Shown here: one piece after another, positions 30,540 through 32,388 of the stretch
How positions within the stretch are numbered: the first letter of the stretch is position 1
Layout of the letters: each line of letters starts with the position of its first letter
Assembly: GCA_026260175.1 (NCBI GenBank)
Contig: JAKCWW010006335.1
Location: 508 to 32,895 of the forward strand
DNA length: 32,388 bases
Source: Reticulitermes lucifugus
Taxonomy: Eukaryota; Arthropoda; Insecta; Blattodea; Rhinotermitidae
Direction of reading: 5' to 3'
Translations under genes and position numbers: made by a program
Notes under the pieces: model-generated
Databases searched by the model: none
The model's input: only the letters and a program-made list of their open reading frames with translations
Told to the model about the DNA's origin: nothing

Positions 30540-32140
30540 TTGTTCAAGTATTCACTACACAGGAAGATTTGCTGGAGAAATACATAACCAAATTAAAGAA
30601 TGAAGTACAAGCTGCATTACACTGAGATCCGTCAGCTTTAGACTGTGACAAGAAACTTGCTGCTGCCGACAGAAATGGCAAGAAGCAGGAATTGCAGGCT
30701 TGGAATCGGTCAAGTGTTTCATGCAATGTCACCATCATCTTTCTCTAAATGGTCATAGTTTCAACCAAAAGAATGTCACACATTTCCAGAATAACTACAA
30801 GGAACTTGTGAAATTCAAACTCACTGGCAAGCAGATCTACAACCTTGATGAAACTGGCGTGACAACTGCTGTTCAAGTACCGCATATTGTGGCCCAGACA
30901 GGAGTCAAGCAAATCTGACATGTGGTATCTGCACAGAGGGGCCAACTGGTAACAGACTGCCGTACCATTAAAGCCACAGGAAATATACCACCTGCTGTTG
31001 TTTTTCCTCGTGCTGCAATGCATGATGCACTAATGACAAATGCACCAGAAGAGTCTTGGTCTAGCAAATTGCCCAACAACAGGCTGAATGACAGGTACTC
31101 TAATTCTAAAGGTGTTGGAGCACATGAAGAAAAATATTCACTGTAGCCAAGACACCGTATTGGTTCCTCTCGACAAGAACGAGAACCACTGCACACTTGG
31201 TAGGAAGAATGGCACTGTCATGTGTACCTTCCCACATCACTGCTACATCCAGTGACTATAGCCACTGGATGTAGCAGTGATGGGGCCATTCAAAACCAGA
31301 GTGGCACAAAAACAGAGTTAACTGGCTGTTGAATAATCCTGGGAAGACAATTTCAGTATATCATCATCCTGCTATTACTGGAGATGAATCTGACCTCTCA
31401 TTTACTCAAGTAAAGATAGCAGCTAGCTTCAAGAAAATGAGTGTGACATTTTGACACCAATGTGTTTACTGATGAGAATTTTGAAAGTTCTGCCATGACA
31501 GACAGGCCAGATAAAAGCAAAGAACTTGGCAGTTCAATGGTTCAGTCAACAGTTGCTTCCCCTACAACAGATGCTTCCCATGTAGCTGAAACAACAGCCT
31601 GTATAGTAGCCGGATCTTCTCATGGTCTTGATGTCATGAGTTCAACAGCCAGCTCTTCCATTGGTGTAGTTCACACCACCTCACTGGTAGTGGGTCCTTC
31701 TGATAATGTTGTTACCACAGATGGATACTGCCATAGGCCTGCTGTCCCAACACCAGAATTGGTGCGGCCTTTTCCAAAAGCTCCTGAGAGAAGAGGAACT
31801 ATAAGAGGGGGAAACACAGGCAACACCAGAGAAAGACTGGATTGAGTCTGAAACCACTGAAAGACAGATGATGATGAGATGTGGAGACGGATGGCCAAAG
31901 GAAGGAAACTGACAAAAAGGAAATACAGGACACCTGCTTTTTGAAGAGAACTTGGTTGCAAGCGTGAGGATATCACTGCAGGAGATACTGAGGGAGACAC
32001 TGAACAAATAATCACTGAAGCTCTGAAGACCAGTGATGTTAAAATAAATGACTACATCTTGGTTAAATTTATGAGCAACAGACAACACTTCTATCACACA
32101 GGACAAGATGAGCAGCAGCATTCACCTGAAGCACTATGAA
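30540..32140 (+). mobile_element. Pogo/jerky-type (DDE_1) transposase remnant
   Basis: Plus-strand blocks in order: VFTTQEDLLEKYITKLKNEV; FNQKNVTHFQNNYKELVKFK; QIYNLDETGVTTAVQVP (first catalytic Asp, about 30845); SAQRGQLVTDCRTIKATGNI and PPAVVFPRAAMHDAL; LEHMKKN and a degraded LLDNHxSH-like block (PLDKNENH, about 31170); after a palindrome, DVAVMGPFKTRVAQK and WLLNNPGKTIS; then FTDENFESSAMTDRPDKSKE. A Ser/Thr-rich stretch and a C-terminal YILVKFMSNRQHFYHTGQ follow. The family is CENP-B/jerky/pogo-type transposases. Many stops and frameshifts, so inactive. No terminal repeats found. Confidence 0.82.
31235..31282. repeat. 48 bp near-perfect palindrome
   Basis: CATCACTGCTACATCCAGTG (31235-31254) is followed by ACTATAGC and then the exact reverse complement (31263-31282). 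The centre contains CTATAG, so only one pair in the whole palindrome mismatches. The right arm is the true transposase sequence (PLDVAVMG region); the left arm replaces what should be different coding sequence. Confidence 0.95.
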
Positions 32141-32326
32141 ATAAGGCAGATTCTTTCATATACAAGCAGCCCTTGTTTTATGCCTTTTCTTGCTTTAATG
32201 CCCCTTGACAATTTACACCACAATTTATGCCTTCCCATTTTTGGTTTAAACACCCTATGGCTGCTTGTGCACTAATATGCTGCTGAGTTCACAAAACTCA
32301 CAGTGTTGACCAACGCTGGGAGGCAG

Positions 32327-32388
32327 TGCACTCACCATAAACTGCGCCAGTCACTGTGCACTCACCATAAACTGCGCCAGTCACTGTG
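32327..32388. repeat. 30 bp tandem repeat, two units, running off the window
   Basis: Unit TGCACTCACCATAAACTGCG plus CCAGTCACTG at 32327-32356 and 32357-32386, then TG. More copies may follow beyond the edge. Confidence 0.92.

Noticed and set aside
32327..32388. AdSS N-terminal exon (minus reading TVTGAVYGEC resembles TVLGAQWGDE)
   Set aside because: The similarity is a few residues, the sequence is tandemly repeated, and no GKGK loop follows. I treat it as chance.
1..32388. CRISPR array, phage, operon or bacterial defence system
   Set aside because: No regularly spaced direct repeats, no prokaryotic gene layout; the genes are spliced animal genes amid transposons.

Overview
The window looks like a piece of a large, repeat-rich insect genome, most likely a cockroach or termite (Blattodea). 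It has intron-split animal genes, a high load of degraded transposons, no operons and no phage or plasmid features. The blattodean guess is inference. It rests on my recollection that tRNA-derived SINEs like those here, and the RTE-type endonuclease fragments, are abundant in cockroach and termite sequence. No search was run.

Layout. Two conserved genes converge. On the plus strand, positions 334-8969 hold a complete five-exon p24-family cargo receptor (TMED10, Drosophila baiser): signal peptide, GOLD domain, coiled coil, one membrane span and a dilysine tail. On the minus strand, positions 27109 down to 13228 hold the last six recognisable coding exons of adenylosuccinate synthetase (the IMP-to-AMP branch of purine synthesis). 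Its 5' exons lie beyond the right edge or were not recognised. In both genes every splice junction has GT/AG ends and matching phase, so both look like live genes. The two genes have unrelated jobs, and nothing suggests they act together.

Most of the rest is mobile DNA. TMED10 intron 1 carries a broken mariner with long inverted arms. The last TMED10 exon sits between two oppositely oriented copies of a ~1.5 kb TA-flanked element. An RTE-type fragment lies between the genes. The 11 kb AdSS intron (13739-24803) is a nest of RTE, CR1/Jockey-type LINE, BEL/Pao gag and pol pieces, three SINEs with target-site duplications, an N gap, and a stretch with a hammerhead-ribozyme-like fold of the Penelope type at 19702-19746. 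The right end (27.7-32.2 kb) holds two opposed piggyBac remnants and a decayed pogo/jerky-type transposase.

I found no new multi-gene system. The items most worth checking are the hammerhead-like motif, a Gly-to-Lys change in the aspartate loop of AdSS, the inverted element pair around TMED10 exon 5, and a snap-back palindrome inside the pogo-like transposase.
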